Source: DASUBV01 sp035763085
GTDB lineage: Bacteria > Actinomycetota > Actinomycetes > Streptosporangiales > Streptosporangiaceae
Assembly: GCA_035763085.1 (NCBI GenBank)
Contig: DASUBV010000317.1
Span: 1 to 20,224 of the forward strand
Length of the DNA: 20,224 bases
Direction of reading: 5' to 3'
A program made the translations under genes and the position numbers. The first letter of the stretch is position 1. Each line of letters opens with the position of its first letter. Positions 14,281 through 20,224 of this stretch are shown here, piece after piece. The notes under the pieces were generated by a model. That model did no database searches. It saw only the letters and a program-made list of their open reading frames with translations, and had not been told where the DNA came from.

Positions 14281-14645
14281 CTAGTAGCTGAAGGTGGTCG
14301 CCGGCTCGTCGCCGATCCAGTCCCACAGCGGCACGGTGCCGCCGAGCTCGGCGTTGCTGACCAGGGCGTCCGCGCCGAGCTTGCGCGCGTGGAAGCAGAT
14401 GGGGCAGACGAGGTAACGGCCGCCGGCCTCCTGGAAGCGCCGGGTCAGTTCCGGCAGCGACGGGCAGCCGTCGCAGGCCACGCCCTGGGCAACGCCGTCG
14501 ACGGCGAGCCGCACGGCTTCCTTGGTCAAGAACATCAGGGCCGGCCGCCGCTGCTCGGCGGCCGCGACGGCCACCAGCAGGGCCACGGTGATTTTCTCAG
14601 GATCCTCCAGCCCGTCGTCAGGCTGATAACCGCTTTGCCGCTCAC
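14281..14645 (-). pseudogene. DsrE/DsrF-like small protein gene with a one-base frameshift
   Basis: GTG at 14645, with GGAGGGG 7 bases upstream, starts SGKAVISLTTG. The family continuation LEDPEKITVALLVAVAAAEQ lies in the next frame. Restoring one C (minus strand) between bases 14610 and 14611 joins them exactly into a 121-residue protein, normal for the family. The downstream part is intact: FLTKEAVRLAV, GVACDGCPSL, YLVCPICFHARKLGADAL and the C-terminus DEPATTFSY. Cysteine pairs in CDGC and CPIC suggest sulfur-relay or redox chemistry by family analogy only. Either the gene is inactivated or the base is a sequencing error. The long open frame up to 14913 contains an Arg/Pro-rich N-terminus that is not part of the protein. 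Confidence 0.8.
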
Positions 14646-14993
14646 GCCTACTCCCCTCCGAAGCGGGCTGGCAGCACCGTCGAGTCCTGCCGCCTGCTCC
14701 TGAGGATGGCGCCCGGCGCCTGCGCGCCGCATGGGGCAGCCGCCCCATCTTTCCTGGCGTCCCCGGCCGCGGCGGCGGGGCCGGCGGACGGGCGCGAGGG
14801 TCAGCATGCCGGCGCTGCACTGGCAGCCCGCCATGTGCCTTTCCCTTACGGGGTGGCTCCGGCAGCCGCATCATCATCTGGACCCTGCAACGCGCCTGCC
14901 GAGACCGACGCAAGCCCGGGCAATGACCTGGCCGAGGCGGCGTGCTGCCGGCTCTGACGCCGCCCGCTCCGTGCTGACTGCCGGGGCCCGGCT
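14646..14993. other. 348-base intergenic region without recognisable gene
   Basis: It lies between the serine hydrolase stop and the DsrE start. Only low-complexity shadow frames cross it. A small perfect hairpin, ATGGGGC-AGCC-GCCCCAT (14731-14748), is followed on the plus strand by TCTTTCC and might be a weak terminator. The promoter for the DsrE/NTF2 pair should lie here, but I cannot identify its boxes. Confidence 0.5.
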
Positions 14994-16196
14994 CTAGCCG
15001 CCCGCCCTGAGCGCGTCCAGGACCGCCTGGTGCACGCCGGCCCGCAGCTCAGCAGTCTCCGCGGGCCGGCGCACCGGGTGGACGGCGTTGGTCAGCAGCA
15101 CCACGGCCGCGCGCAGCGGCGGGCAGATGAGCAGGGACGTGCCGGTGAAGCCGGTATGCCAGATCGTCCCGGCCGGCCAGTCACCCCACGCGTCTGGCCG
15201 GATCCGCCAGCCCAGTGTCCGCGGCTCGTCGCCGCCGCCCGCCTGCCGCGCGGTCATCAGCGCGATCGTCTCGGGGCTGAGGAACGGGTGCTGGCCGGGG
15301 GTCAGCAGCGCGGCGGCGTACCGGGCCAGGTCGGCGGCCGTGCCGAACAGCCCGGCGTGCCCGCTGATGCCGCCGAGGGCGAAGGCGTTGCCGTCATGCA
15401 CCTCGCCCCAGGCCAGGCCGGGCACCAGCCGCTGATCGCCGTCGGCCTCGGTAGCGGCGATGCGCTCGCGCGGCGCGTCCGGCCGGTAGGTCGCCGTGGT
15501 CATCCCGAGCGGGCCGAGCACCTCGCGGCCGACCAGGCCGGCCAGCGGCTCGCCCGCGCAGGTCTCGGCGGCCCAGCCCAGCAGCATGAAGCCCAGGTCG
15601 CTGTAGCTGACCTCGCCGGGCGTGGCCCTGGCCAGCTCGGCGATCACCGCGCGGCGGATCACGGCCGGGCTATCGCAGGTCTCGTAGTACGGCCGGTGCG
15701 GCAGAAGCCCGGAGGCGTGCAGCAGGCAGTCGCTGATGGTGACCGGCGAAACCGGGGCGCCGGGCAGCCAGCGCCCGATCGGGTCGTCGATGCTCCACTG
15801 GCCGCGCTGGTGCAGCAGCAGGACCAGGGGCAGGGTGGCGACGACCTTGGTCAGCGAGGCCAGGTCGAACAAGGTGCCCAGGTCGGCCGCGATCGCCGGC
15901 CCGGGTGCGCCGGTGGCGTCCGGCAGCGGCAGCCGGGCCCAGCCGCCCGCGGCGGCGTAGGGGCTGCCGCCGGGGGTGACCACCTGCGCGACGGCAGCCG
16001 GGAACCCGCTGGCCAGGTGGTGCGCCAGCACCTGGCTGACGGCCGGGTAGCCGCCGGCCTGGGCACCGGGCAGCGCCTGGTAGGTCGCGGCCAGCGCGGG
16101 CGGCGGGCTGGCCGGGCAGGGCGGGCCGCCAGACGACGGGCTACCGGATGCCGGGCTGCCAGACGACGGGCTGCCGGGCGGCGGGCTCGTGCTCAC
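14994..16196 (-). CDS. Serine hydrolase of the class C beta-lactamase fold (AmiE-like candidate)
   Basis: A 400-residue penicillin-binding/beta-lactamase-fold hydrolase. The catalytic set is complete: SLTK (S114, K117), YSD (Y198-D200) and HTG (347-349), plus GEVHDGNAFALGGISGHAG (residues 265-282). In Bacillus subtilis an N-acetylmuramyl-L-alanine amidase of this fold (AmiE/YbbE) sits with murQ-murR-nagZ, so cleavage of the MurNAc-peptide bond is a good hypothesis; D-amino-acid esterase or transpeptidase activity is the alternative. The first 35 residues are Gly/Ser/Pro-rich repeats, not a signal peptide, suggesting a cytosolic enzyme. The GTG start overlaps the stop of the preceding gene as GTGA, indicating translational coupling. 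It is the last gene of the murQ operon. Confidence 0.85.
   Translation of the reverse strand: MSTSPPPGSPSSGSPASGSPSSGGPPCPASPPPALAATYQALPGAQAGGYPAVSQVLAHHLASGFPAAVAQVVTPGGSPYAAAGGWARLPLPDATGAPGPAIAADLGTLFDLASLTKVVATLPLVLLLHQRGQWSIDDPIGRWLPGAPVSPVTISDCLLHASGLLPHRPYYETCDSPAVIRRAVIAELARATPGEVSYSDLGFMLLGWAAETCAGEPLAGLVGREVLGPLGMTTATYRPDAPRERIAATEADGDQRLVPGLAWGEVHDGNAFALGGISGHAGLFGTAADLARYAAALLTPGQHPFLSPETIALMTARQAGGGDEPRTLGWRIRPDAWGDWPAGTIWHTGFTGTSLLICPPLRAAVVLLTNAVHPVRRPAETAELRAGVHQAVLDALRAGG
16128..16190 (-). repeat. Short tandem repeat encoding a Gly-Ser-Pro N-terminus
   Basis: GCCAGACGACGGGCT occurs at 16128-16142 and 16158-16172 (30-base period) with related GGGCTGCCGG units between and after. 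It encodes GSPSSGSPASGSPSSG near the start of the serine hydrolase, probably a flexible, slippage-prone leader. Confidence 0.6.
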
Positions 16197-16534
16197 GGCA
16201 GTGCCTGGACCAGGCGACCCTCACGTGCCTGGTACTGGGCCCCGACCCGGGTGCTGCCGTCGGGCCGGCAGCCGACCCGCGTGCACAACCACCGGGCGCG
16301 CTGATGGCCGGCGAACACGTGCCGGGCCGCGTAGCCGGTCACCTGACCGTCCTGTACCGCCACATCGGTCTCCCCCTCCGGCCGCCGCTCGATCTGGCCG
16401 GCCAGCCTGCGCGCTGCCGGGTCGTGCTCGGGCCCGGCGAGCACGGCGTCTGGCCCCAGGCCAGGGTAGGCCTGCCGCCAGGCCGGGACGAAGACCTCGG
16501 CCATCGCGTCGCGGTCCGCCCGGCCAGCCGGCAC
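16193..16534 (-). pseudogene. GNAT acetyltransferase with internal in-frame deletion
   Basis: The start ADRDAMAEVFVPAWRQAYPG and TDVAVQDGQVTGYAARH match the first helix and strands 2-3 of a GNAT fold. The end AGHQRARWLCTRVGCRPDGS matches the usual GNAT close (a-G-N-x-x-A-x-x-x-Y-x-x-x-G-F-x-x-D-G). Between them the acetyl-CoA-binding motif A and following helix, about 45-55 residues, are missing, giving 113 residues instead of about 165-170. The frame stays open and its TGA overlaps the next start (GTGA). It lies 37 bases after the RpiR-type regulator gene. Start is a GTG without a clear ribosome binding site. Acetyltransferase activity is unlikely; read-through to the hydrolase may be its remaining role. 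Confidence 0.6.
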
Positions 16535-16571
16535 GACAGCCCGGCAGGGTCGCTGCGCGTCCCGTTTTTGC

Positions 16572-17492
16572 TTAACTCGCCGGGGCGCGCCGCCGGCCGC
16601 GGCGGGTCCGCTTGGCCTGGGCCGCCTCGTAGGTCCGCTCCAGGGCCTCCCGGCTGGCCGGCAGGTCGTGCTGGGCGAGCACGACGAACAGGCAGTCGAC
16701 GACGGTGAGCTGGGCGATCCGGCTAGTCATCGCGCCGGACCGGAACGCGGTCTCGCGAGCGGCGGTCAGCAGCACGTGGTCGGCCTCGGCGGCGACGGGC
16801 GAGCGCGGGAAGTTGGTGATCGCGACGGTGCGAGCGCCGTGCCGGCCGGCCTCGCGCATGGCGTCGATGGTGTCGGCGGTGGTCCCGGTGTGTGACAGGG
16901 CGACCACGACGTCGCCGGGGCCGAGCAGCGCCGCGGAGGTGATGGCCATGTGCGGGTCGGGCCAGGCGAAGGCGGGCTTGCCGATCCGCTGCAGCTTCTG
17001 CTGCAGGTCGAGGGCGACATAGCCGCTGGCGCCGACGCCGTACAGGTCGATCCGGCGGGCGCCGGCCAGTGCGTCCACGACCTTGACCAGCACGTCGATG
17101 TCCAGGTGCTTGACGGTGTCGGTGACGGCCAGGGCATCGGCGCGGGCGATCTTGCCGGCGATGGCGGCCGCGTTGTCGCCGGGCAGGATGTCGTAGGAGG
17201 GCTCGACGCCGGCGGTCCGGCCGGCCTGCGCGGCCGCGGCGGCCAGGGCGATCCGCAGCTCGGGATAGCCGCGCAGCCCGACGGCGCGGCAGAACCTGAC
17301 GACCGTGGTGGCCGAGGTCTCGCACAGCCCGGCCAGCTCGGAGATCGCCTGCATCGCGGTGCCGAACGGGTCGGCCAGCACCTGCCTGGCGACGCGCTGC
17401 TCGACGGGCGCGAGGCTGGGCAGCAGCGCCCGGATCCGGACCAGGATGTCGTCGCCGGCGTCACCCGGCGGCAGCTCGCTCGCAGCGTCCAC
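16572..17492 (-). CDS. RpiR/MurR-family transcriptional regulator
   Basis: Residues about 15-92 form the RpiR-type helix-turn-helix domain (LAPVEQRVARQVLADP, ISELAGLCETSATTVVRFCR, VGLRGYPELRIAL). Residues about 135-265 form a sugar-isomerase (SIS) domain with GVGASG at 152-157 and SHTGTT at 200-205, which binds a phosphosugar effector. By family and position next to murQ, the likely ligand is MurNAc-6-phosphate, and it probably controls this operon and anmK. GTG start with GAGGAGG 5 bases upstream. It begins 36 bases after murQ and ends 37 bases before the GNAT remnant, so it is within the operon. E. coli MurR represses murQP; whether this protein represses or activates is unknown. Confidence 0.9.
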   Translation of the reverse strand: MDAASELPPGDAGDDILVRIRALLPSLAPVEQRVARQVLADPFGTAMQAISELAGLCETSATTVVRFCRAVGLRGYPELRIALAAAAAQAGRTAGVEPSYDILPGDNAAAIAGKIARADALAVTDTVKHLDIDVLVKVVDALAGARRIDLYGVGASGYVALDLQQKLQRIGKPAFAWPDPHMAITSAALLGPGDVVVALSHTGTTADTIDAMREAGRHGARTVAITNFPRSPVAAEADHVLLTAARETAFRSGAMTSRIAQLTVVDCLFVVLAQHDLPASREALERTYEAAQAKRTRRGRRRAPAS

Positions 17493-17528
17493 GACAGCCT
17501 CCTCGGTCCCCGGCCCTGGCCGGCCGGC

Positions 17529-18488
17529 CTATCGCTCGGCGCCGCCGGCGGCCCCGGCGGCGTTCGCGGTCAGCGCCGCGCGGACACTGCCGCCCGCCTC
17601 GGCCAGCGCCCGGGCAGCCGAGTCGGGGGTCAGCCCGGCCAGCAGGCAGAGCATGGCGAGCTGGAGGTCACCGCCGCAGCGGCCCAGCTCGGCACGGCAG
17701 GCTGCCTCGCTCGCGCCGGATGTCTCCATCAGTATGGCGACCTGGCGCTGGCGCAGCTTCTCATTGGTGCCCGACAGCGACACCATGAGGTTGGAGTAGG
17801 TCCGGCCGAGCCTGACCATGACGGCGGTGGACAGCGCATTAAGGATCATCTTCTGCGCCGTCGAGGCCTTGAGCCGGGTCGACCCAGCGATTGCCTCGGG
17901 ACCGGTGTCGGCCAGCAGCCGGTAGTCGGCCAGCTCGGCCAGCGGGGCCGACAGGTTGCTGCTGACTAGCACGGTCGGCGCTCCGGCGGCCAGCGCGGCG
18001 CGCAGCGCGCCGCCGACGTACGGGGTCCGGCCGCTGGCCGACAGCCCGATGGCGACATCGGCCGCGGTGAGTCCGGCGGCGGCGCGGCTGCCCAGCGACT
18101 CGCGGTCCTCCGCGCCCTCGACGGCGTTGGCGACGGCTTCCTCGCCGCCGGCGTGGTGCGCCACGAACACGCCGGGCGGCACCCCGAAGGTGGGCACGAC
18201 CTCGGCCGCGTCCAGCACGCCGATCCGCCCGGACGAGCCGGCCCCGAAGTAGTGCACGTGACCGCCGGCCCGCAGCCGCTGCACGGTCAGGTCCACCACG
18301 TCGGCCAGCACCGGCAGGACCGCGGCCACCGCGCCGGCCACCACGGCGTCCTCGGCATTGAGCAGCCCGAGCAGCTCCAGCGTGCCCACGGTGTCGATGT
18401 CGGTGGTGCGCGGATTGCGCATCTCGGTGCTGGACCGCGCCGGCCATGCCGCCAGGCCAGGCTGCTGCGGCTGCGGTTCTGCTGGCAC
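17529..18488 (-). CDS. murQ: N-acetylmuramic acid 6-phosphate etherase
   Basis: Cleaves the D-lactyl ether of MurNAc-6-phosphate to give GlcNAc-6-phosphate and D-lactate in the cytosol. The 319 residues carry the family signatures in order: STEMRNPRTTDID (20-32), the SIS-domain loop FGAGSSGRIGVLDAAE (81-96), EGAEDRE (124-130), GLSASGRTPYV, then GPEAIAGSTRLKASTAQKMI and RTYSNLMVSLSGTN. E96 and E127 align, 31 residues apart, with the two essential glutamates described in E. coli MurQ. The GTG start has GAGGAGG 7 bases upstream. It is the first gene of the minus-strand operon and diverges from anmK across a region of about 90 bases with a direct repeat. Confidence 0.96.
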   Translation of the reverse strand: MPAEPQPQQPGLAAWPARSSTEMRNPRTTDIDTVGTLELLGLLNAEDAVVAGAVAAVLPVLADVVDLTVQRLRAGGHVHYFGAGSSGRIGVLDAAEVVPTFGVPPGVFVAHHAGGEEAVANAVEGAEDRESLGSRAAAGLTAADVAIGLSASGRTPYVGGALRAALAAGAPTVLVSSNLSAPLAELADYRLLADTGPEAIAGSTRLKASTAQKMILNALSTAVMVRLGRTYSNLMVSLSGTNEKLRQRQVAILMETSGASEAACRAELGRCGGDLQLAMLCLLAGLTPDSAARALAEAGGSVRAALTANAAGAAGGAER

Positions 18489-18503
18489 CCGCCGCCCTCC
18501 TCA

Positions 18504-18537
18504 GATTGCTGCTCACGGGATCGGATCACTGCTCACG
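18504..18537. promoter_or_regulatory. Direct repeat between murQ and anmK, candidate regulator site
   Basis: GATTGCTGCTCACG (18504-18517) and GATCACTGCTCACG (18524-18537) agree at 12 of 14 bases and start 20 bases apart, about two helical turns. They lie in the short divergent gap shared by murQ and anmK, where a regulator such as the RpiR/MurR-type protein encoded downstream would act. The first copy is just upstream of the murQ ribosome binding site. Binding is inference. Confidence 0.5.
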
Positions 18538-18579
18538 CACGCCGTCACCATGTTACTGTTTTCCGTCTGGAGGTCCAGT

Positions 18580-19809
18580 TTGGTTGCATATTCACATGCA
18601 GCGGAACCGGGCGCGCCGGCGGGCAGCCGCCGGGCCCGGGTGCTCGGCTGCATGTCCGGCACCTCCGTCGACGGCATCGATGTCGCCTGCGCGGACCTGG
18701 ACCTGGATGGCGACGCGCTGAGCTGCGCGTACCGTGGCGTGCTCAGTGTCCCGTTCGAGGCCCGGCTGCGCGAGCGGATCGTCGCCGCGCTGCCGCCCGG
18801 CCTGCCCGGCGCAGGCGAGCTGTGCCAGCTGCACGCCGGGCTGGGCCGCGCTTATGCCAGCGCGTTCAGCACCGCGGCCGCCGAGCTAGCCGGCGGCCAG
18901 GCCGATTTCGCGGTCCTGCACGGGCAGACCTTCTTCCACTGGGTCGACCCGGCCGGGCGGGCGCTCGGCACGCTGCAGCTCGGCAACGCGGCCGAGGTGG
19001 CCGAGCGGACCGGGCTGCCGGTGATCTGCGATCTGCGCAGCCGCGACCTGGCGGCGGGCGGCCAGGCCGCGCCCCTGGTGCCGGTGTTCGACCAACTGCT
19101 GCTGGCCGGGCGGCCCGGCCCGGCTGCGGCGGTCAACCTGGGCGGGATCGCCAACCTGACGATCGTGGCCGGGGGCCGGGTGCTGATCGCCTATGACCTC
19201 GGGCCGGCCGGCGCGCTGATGGACCCGGCCGCCAGCTGGGCCAGTGACGGCGCCAGGCAGTACGACGCCGGCGGGCTCATCGCCGCCAGCGGGACGGTCT
19301 GCGCGCCGCTACTGAGCCGGCTGAAGGCCGAGCCGTACTACCGGCTGACGCCGCCGCGCAGCAGCGGCAGGGAGCTGTTCAACGCCGCCTACCTGCGCGC
19401 GATGGTCGCCGGGCTGGACCCGGTGCCGCCGCCGCGGGACGTGTCCGCGACGGTGACCCGGCTGCTGGTGGACCTGCTGGCCGGCGCGGCGGAGCAGCAC
19501 GGCCTGACCGAGCTGGTGCTGTCGGGCGGCGGCAGCGCGAACCCGGTCACGATGGCCTGGCTGCGCGAGGCCCTGCCCGGCGTCAGCGTGCTCACCACCG
19601 ACGACCTCGGCGTGCCTGCGCAGGCCAAGGAGGCAGTGGCGTTCGCCGTGCTGGGGTTCCTGACCTGGAACGGGCTGCCGGGCTCGGTAACAGCCGCCAC
19701 GGGGGCGCGGCACCCGGCGATCCTGGGCTCGGTCCAGCCCGGCGCCGGTCCCCTGGTCCTGCCGCCGCCGGCCAGCGTCCCGCCCCGCTACCTCCGCCTG
19801 GACAGCTGA
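18580..19809 (+). CDS. anmK: Anhydro-N-acetylmuramic acid kinase
   Basis: Hydrolyses and phosphorylates 1,6-anhydroMurNAc to MurNAc-6-phosphate, the MurQ substrate. Family signatures: GCMSGTSVDGID (ATP-site loop, residues 23-34), LHGQT (113-117), VNLGGIANLT (185-194), YDLGPAGALMD (205-215), SGGGSANP, and GVPAQAKEAVAFAVLG near the end. The Asp of the usual DTGP(G/A)N motif is kept (D206), but its Thr and Asn are Leu and Gly here, a mild departure. TTG at 18580 is preferred because GGAGG (18569-18573) is 6 bases before it; ATG at 18550 would add ten residues and places the ribosome binding site inside the gene. About 409 residues, slightly longer than usual. It diverges from murQ. Confidence 0.94.
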   Translation: MVAYSHAAEPGAPAGSRRARVLGCMSGTSVDGIDVACADLDLDGDALSCAYRGVLSVPFEARLRERIVAALPPGLPGAGELCQLHAGLGRAYASAFSTAAAELAGGQADFAVLHGQTFFHWVDPAGRALGTLQLGNAAEVAERTGLPVICDLRSRDLAAGGQAAPLVPVFDQLLLAGRPGPAAAVNLGGIANLTIVAGGRVLIAYDLGPAGALMDPAASWASDGARQYDAGGLIAASGTVCAPLLSRLKAEPYYRLTPPRSSGRELFNAAYLRAMVAGLDPVPPPRDVSATVTRLLVDLLAGAAEQHGLTELVLSGGGSANPVTMAWLREALPGVSVLTTDDLGVPAQAKEAVAFAVLGFLTWNGLPGSVTAATGARHPAILGSVQPGAGPLVLPPPASVPPRYLRLDS

Positions 19810-19821
19810 CCGACCAGCGGG

Positions 19822-19836
19822 CCTGTGTTACACAGG
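19822..19836 (+). terminator. Short palindrome just after anmK
   Basis: CCTGTGT-T-ACACAGG has perfect 7-bp arms around one base, starting 12 bases past the anmK stop. The arms are not very GC-rich and the loop is too tight for a full-length stem, so it may be a weak terminator or a protein-binding site. Confidence 0.35.
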
Positions 19837-20091
19837 ATCACGCTGACGCGGCTCCGCCAGCAGTCTCCTCGCGGTCCGCATAGGTCAGTATTTATCATGA
19901 TTTCGGCCCATATCTGCTGGGCCAAGCAGGGATCCTACGAGCGCGGCAAGATGCCTGGGCAGCTCAGGTGCATCGTCCTGCTCGGCCCTTGCCTCACCCG
20001 AAGGCGCTGACTCGCTCATGCCGGCAGTGTAGGTGCCGGCACTGGCCCTTGCCCGGCTGCGCCCGATGGCGGGCTGTCAAGAGCTGGCGCT

Positions 20092-20129
20092 GGCCTGGTG
20101 GCGATCCGGGGGGAGACCGCCACCAGGCC
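20092..20129 (-). terminator. Strong hairpin terminator of the edge gene
   Basis: GGCCTGGTGGCG (20092-20103) and CGCCACCAGGCC (20118-20129) form a perfect 12-bp stem with a 14-base loop. It starts 30 bases past the stop of the minus-strand gene cut by the window edge and could also end anmK transcripts from the other side. Confidence 0.75.
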
Positions 20130-20159
20130 GGCACGTCGCGTCAGCTGGTTACCTCCTGA

Positions 20160-20224
20160 TCAGCCGCTGACCTTCGGGACGCTGGCGACCGTCTGCTGGG
20201 CCTGCTGCAGCGCCGACGGCACCG
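20160..20224 (-). CDS. C-terminal end of a probable ABC sugar-binding protein (partial)
   Basis: Only the last 20 codons are inside the window: VPSALQQAQQTVASVPKVSG then TGA. The ALxQAQQ-T-V-x-S-V pattern at an extreme C-terminus is typical of family 1 extracellular sugar-binding lipoproteins, and a strong terminator follows 30 bases later. If correct, a sugar ABC importer lies next to the amino-sugar recycling genes. Too little is present for a firm call. Confidence 0.45.
   Translation of the reverse strand, partial: VPSALQQAQQTVASVPKVSG

Larger units (their letters stand above)
19810..20159. other. 350-base interval between convergent genes
   Basis: No convincing gene. The 61-residue frame at 19825-20010 has no recognisable motif. 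The interval contains a short palindrome just after anmK (19822-19836) and a strong hairpin (20092-20129). Confidence 0.6.

Noticed and set aside
15030..16304. 424-codon plus-strand frame opposite the serine hydrolase
   Set aside because: Low-complexity antisense shadow; the hydrolase catalytic motifs are on the minus strand.
19825..20010. 61-codon plus-strand frame after anmK
   Set aside because: No motif and no clear ribosome binding site; the start overlaps a palindrome just after the anmK stop.

Overview
The window is very GC-rich, and its genes use GTG and TTG starts, strong GGAGG-type ribosome binding sites and strongly G/C-biased third positions. Together with the family mix (GH54 arabinofuranosidase, multi-GAF SpoIIE phosphatase, DUF1707 protein, MurQ/AnmK) this points to a soil-type actinomycete. 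The genus cannot be fixed from the sequence alone. No rRNA, tRNA, CRISPR array or insertion sequence was seen.

Left part (1-6.5 kb, mostly minus strand): a large secreted GH54 alpha-L-arabinofuranosidase with accessory domains (31-3405). A 714-base gene-poor leader precedes it and carries a LacI-type operator on a promoter-like sequence. Next come a small cupin protein and an MFS transporter with a TTGACA-type promoter. Middle part (6.5-10.6 kb): a GAF-GAF-GAF-SpoIIE/PP2C phosphatase (+) whose 3' tail runs antisense into a DUF1707/LiaF-like gene (-), and an NADPH:quinone oxidoreductase (+) with a SoxR-type box in its promoter. Then (10.8-13.2 kb): an NCS1 cytosine/purine-type permease and an aldo/keto reductase, both minus strand.

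The 13.4-16.5 kb stretch looks partly decayed. It holds a 5'-truncated YVTN beta-propeller remnant followed by a 19-bp perfect terminator hairpin, an NTF2-like protein whose C-terminal extension reads into that remnant, a DsrE-family gene with a clear one-base deletion, and a GNAT gene that has lost its acetyl-CoA-binding core in frame.

Right part (15-20.2 kb): a peptidoglycan amino-sugar recycling locus. murQ, an RpiR/MurR-type regulator, the damaged GNAT gene and a class-C beta-lactamase-fold serine hydrolase (AmiE-like candidate) form a tight minus-strand operon. anmK is divergent on the plus strand. AnmK makes MurNAc-6-phosphate from anhydroMurNAc, and MurQ cleaves the lactyl ether to give GlcNAc-6-phosphate. 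The shared intergenic region has a 14-bp direct repeat with 20-bp period, a candidate regulator site. The window ends in the last 20 codons of a minus-strand gene resembling the C-terminus of an ABC sugar-binding protein, followed by a strong terminator.

I found no clearly new defence or mobile system. The best leads are the recycling operon with its core-deleted GNAT gene, the two well-formed operators (LacI-type and SoxR-type), the nested domain layout of the GH54 enzyme, and the antisense PP2C tail.
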